Of a stretch of 64,000 nt of DNA, positions 60,993 through 64,000 are shown one piece after another. This stretch comes from Porites lobata (lineage: Eukaryota; Cnidaria; Anthozoa; Scleractinia; Poritidae): NCBI GenBank assembly GCA_942486035.1, contig CALNXK010000034.1, forward strand, positions 3,015,001-3,079,000. Reading direction: 5' to 3'. The position numbers were made by a program, and so were the translations under genes. The notes under the pieces were generated by a model that saw only the letters and a program-made list of their open reading frames with translations, was not told the DNA's origin and ran no database searches. Position 1 is the stretch's first letter, and each line of letters begins with the position of its first letter.

Positions 60993-61456
60993 GCTCTTTC
61001 GGCTCTGACTCGTCCCCGTTCGTCTCTAGTTGGATCACACTCGCGACCGAAGAAGTGCGAGGGTGATGGGAAGGAGGAAACGAAAGGGCACATGACGGCA
61101 AGGTACTGAACTTCTTGGTCAAATGGGCCAGATGAAATGGCCTATTTTCCAAGTTTCAAATTTCACCTTAGTCCGCCATTAATCATCCGCTATCTTGAAA
61201 GCGGATCTGCCATTAACTGTTGATTGGAAAAGAGTTTACTTGCTATCTTTCCCAGCGTATAGAGTTAGAATCCAAACTTAAGGAATTTCAGTTCAAAATG
61301 AACTATATTGAATTTTAATACAAACGAGAAACTTTTTAGTTTTGACGTGGTTGAAGCAGATAAATTGCTTTCTGCCAAACTGAGGTTGAACCATCGAGCA
61401 TTTACTCTTTTCCTGAAAAGGATCCTGTGATTTTTGAAAACATGGCTTGTCCTAGC

Positions 61457-63405
61457 ACAGGTAACCCAGGCTCTGTGATAGTACCACAGTACGGTTCCAG
61501 TAATAAAATTACAGTGTTTGTATGGGATAAAAATATCATCCTAAAATTTCTAGGAAATACTAAATAAAGATCAATGAAACTTACCCTGCAGTTAATTGTT
61601 GTTGTCCTTATTGCTCCAACGAAGTTTCGTGATAATTTGCAGTAATTTGTTCAAATTCACTCTATCTACAATAATAATATACAAGGTAGGAAACACGAGC
61701 TGCCATTTTCGCCGACATGCTCTCATTCAACACAACTTTTTCCACGAAATTCGAACTCCAACGGAAAATAAACATGCCAGGATCGTAGAAATAGGATAGC
61801 AGCAGATGTAGAAACCAATGAAGCTTTCCCAGATGGAGAAGCGAATCCCACAGACTTTGACAAACTCGAAGAATATAATCCAAACACACCGAGAATACGC
61901 TCGCCGAAGCAGCCGGGCCAGATCAACGCGCGGCCAAGAAAATGAAGCCTGGGCACTGTACAAAAAAATTCCATCCCGGGAGTCCTGGGGTGACCTTTCT
62001 AGGGACCGATACATCATTTGCCCAAAGCCACCCTCCCCTGCATGCTGGAAAAATACTTGATAGAAGGTAATTGTTCTTCCTAGCCAATCACCATTTGCCA
62101 GAGCAAACCCCGCACACGCGCCTGAATTTAAATGGCTAAAAAAAAAGTAATATAATCGGGAGAGTCTTCGGAGTTACAAGGCTGCCCATTTCTTTTACTA
62201 AGGAATGCAAATAACAGTAATGAAACTAATGAAATAAGAACGCGAAATGCTTACAAGGCGGGCTAAAAACGAGGTTGAACAAAAGGTAGATGATGACTGA
62301 GATACTGTTGCTGTGAACTCTCGAGCGAAACTATCGTAAATAAACGGTGAAGCTTACAAACTAATGTCAAAAATTATACAGAAAATTGCGACAGAATATG
62401 AATTGCGATAACTGAGACGAATGTGAAAGGCACGTGCACTAGTAAACAAAGAACTAGCGCGATTAACATATTTAGCGATTAATGCGGCAGTAACACGCCG
62501 ACTTCTTGTCAATACAAGTGAACGCTCTATCGGTTAAATATGTGAATCATCGTGATACACCTCTCTTTGAATTTGGTCCTGTTGTACAAATGCCTCGGTA
62601 AGAGCCAAAATTCACTTATATCTTTTGCTCGTTTTAAGTTTTGTAAATCGTCCTTCGTTGTTCTTTCCTTTGCCCTTATAACCTTGCCCTATTGATGTTT
62701 GATAAACTTTCTGAGGACCAGCGCCAGGAGCTGAATATAGTTCGAGAGGAAAATAATCTCTTTATAACAGGCCATAGTGATTGGCTAGGAAGAACAATTG
62801 CCTTCTATCAAGTATTTTTCTAGCAGGGGAGGGTGGCGTTGGGCAAATGATGTATCGGTCCCTAGAAAGGTCACCCCAGGACCCCCGGGATGGAATTTTT
62901 TTGTACAGTGCCCAGGCTTCATTTTCTTGGCCGCGCGTTGATCTGGCCCGGCTGCTTCGGCGAGCGTATTCTCGGTGTGTTTGGATTATATTCTTCGAGT
63001 TTGTCGAAGTCTGTGGGATTCGTTTCTCTATCTGGGAAAGCTTCATTGGTTTCTATATCTGCTGCTATCCTATTTCTACGATCCTGGCATGTTTATTTTC
63101 CGTTGGAGTTCGAATTTCGTGGAAAAAGTTGTGTTGAATGAGAGCATGTCGGCGAAAATGGCACCTCGTGTTTCCTACCTTGTATATTATTATTGTAGAT
63201 AGAGTGAATTTGAACAAATTACTGCAAATTATCACGAAACTTCGTTGGAGCAATAAGGACAACAACAATTAACTGCAGAGTAAGTTTTATTGATCTTTAT
63301 TTAGTATTTCCTAGAAATTTTAGGATGATATTTTTACCCCATACAAACACTGTAATTTTACTGGAACCGTACTGTGGTACTATCACAGAGCCTGGGTTAC
63401 CTGTG
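61457..63405. mobile_element. Large fold-back transposon with about 640-bp arms and 8 bp duplication
   Basis: Arms of about 61457-62096 and 62766-63405 are inverted copies, differing by roughly five substitutions and one short indel over the 210 bp I compared directly. Tips read ACAGGTAACCCAGG and CCTGGGTTACCTGT. GTCCTAGC flanks both ends (61449-61456 and 63406-63413). The 670-bp centre has no coding sequence. The 8-bp duplication fits hAT-type transposition. Mirror open frames in the arms are not under visible protein constraint. Confidence 0.85.
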
Positions 63406-63409
63406 GTCC

Positions 63410-63515
63410 TAGCCTGCAAATGGCAGACGCATTTCCGGTCGTCGCTTCTCTCCCTTCTCTATTTTTCGGAGGGAGAGAAGCGACGATCGGAGAATGCGTC
63501 TGCTGTTCGCAGGCC
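63410..63515. repeat. Fold-back MITE hit by the neighbouring fold-back element
   Basis: TAGCCTGCAAATGGCAGACG pairs with CGTCTGCTGTTCGCAGGC, with CGTCGCTTCTCTCCC and its complement inside. Its first bases TAGC are part of the 8-bp duplication of 61457-63405, so that element inserted at its left tip. Confidence 0.75.
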
Positions 63516-64000
63516 ATTGTAGCCTTGTCCTGGTTGCAAGATGATAATATCATTGTTGAGAACTTAAAAAAAAGAGGATACAATCTTCGATAAATTTGAT
63601 GTTAAAGAAGTTAATCAATCACAGTTTACTACTTGGGAAGTATTAATATATTTATTAACAAAAATGTCAAAAGGGTATGCCCTCCCCTCGGTGACTCATT
63701 TCCAGGACTAGGCGTATTTACCAACGTTGAACTTTGTATTGCCAGGAAAAAGGGCCATCTTAGTAACTGGGAAAAGTTAATCAATCGTCTTAACAATTGA
63801 ATATTATATGTAAATGTAAAGATGTTGTATTTTCTATCGACTTAGATAATGGTTTGCAGTTTAGATTTAGGTAGTAGGTGTGACTATTTGCTATTTTTAT
63901 TTCTTTTATTTGTTTTTTTTTTCTTTTTGTTTTTGCCTTTTCCTTGTTAGATTCAATGAGTGTACTCTGTAACATGAAAATTCCAAATAAAAACTAAAAA

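Larger units (their letters stand above)
58609..64000. other. Gene-free right flank dominated by fold-back and TIR elements
   Basis: After the PA-like gene I find no supported coding gene. Elements listed separately cover 58862-59582, 59621-60525, 60673-60784, 60911-60992, 61457-63405 and 63410-63515. The remaining pieces, including 63516-64000, are AT-rich with nothing recognisable. Confidence 0.6.

Noticed and set aside
61662..63268. Several 60-118-residue frames in mirror pairs on both arms of the 61457-63405 inverted repeat
   Set aside because: They arise because the arms are near-identical. Most of the few differences between the arms change amino acids, so there is no sign of protein constraint.

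Overview
This window comes from an animal nuclear genome, most likely an anthozoan cnidarian and probably a stony coral. The genes have many short exons with GT-AG (and at least one GC-AG) introns. The non-coding sequence is AT-rich and packed with short fold-back elements and tRNA-derived SINEs. The species assignment is inference; I see no rRNA, CRISPR array or prokaryotic operon.

Five protein-coding genes can be rebuilt from splice signals and reading-frame phase. (1) 88-5551, minus: the N-terminal two thirds of RPA2, the 32-kDa subunit of replication protein A; the rest lies beyond the left edge. (2) 9031-24187, minus: a 14-exon gene for a protein of about 1052 residues with 15 C2H2 zinc fingers between Gln/Ala/Thr-rich flanks, a probable sequence-specific transcription factor. 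(3) 28745-54918, minus: a 16-exon gene for a protein of about 1180 residues with the layout of a voltage-gated calcium channel alpha2/delta subunit (signal peptide, VWA with MIDAS, Cache-type region, hydrophobic C-terminus). (4) 39381-42717, plus: a three-exon prostanoid-receptor-like GPCR of 387 residues, nested antisense inside an alpha2/delta intron. (5) 56956-58608, plus: a single-exon 550-residue multi-pass membrane protein with a possible protease-associated (PA)-like luminal domain, which I cannot assign to a family.

Most of the rest is mobile DNA. There is a deleted Ty3/Gypsy-type LTR retrotransposon (49449-51587), a 5'-truncated Penelope-like fragment (about 53090-53730), two SINE families with two copies each, and more than 20 terminal-inverted-repeat elements. 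Many still show target-site duplications (TA, TAA, TTAA, 8 bp or 9-10 bp), so insertion order can be read in several places. The clearest case is a short MITE, intact at 41419-41533, whose second copy was split by both the LTR element and a TTAA-flanked element just upstream of alpha2/delta exon 2. A fold-back element with arms of about 640 bp and an 8-bp duplication occupies 61457-63405.

The genes do not form a pathway. RPA2 is a replication factor, and E2F-type motifs lie upstream of its start. The alpha2/delta subunit and the GPCR are cell-surface signalling proteins. The alpha2/delta gene and the PA-like gene diverge from a shared 2-kb region that holds MITEs and a nine-unit GGAA-core tandem array.
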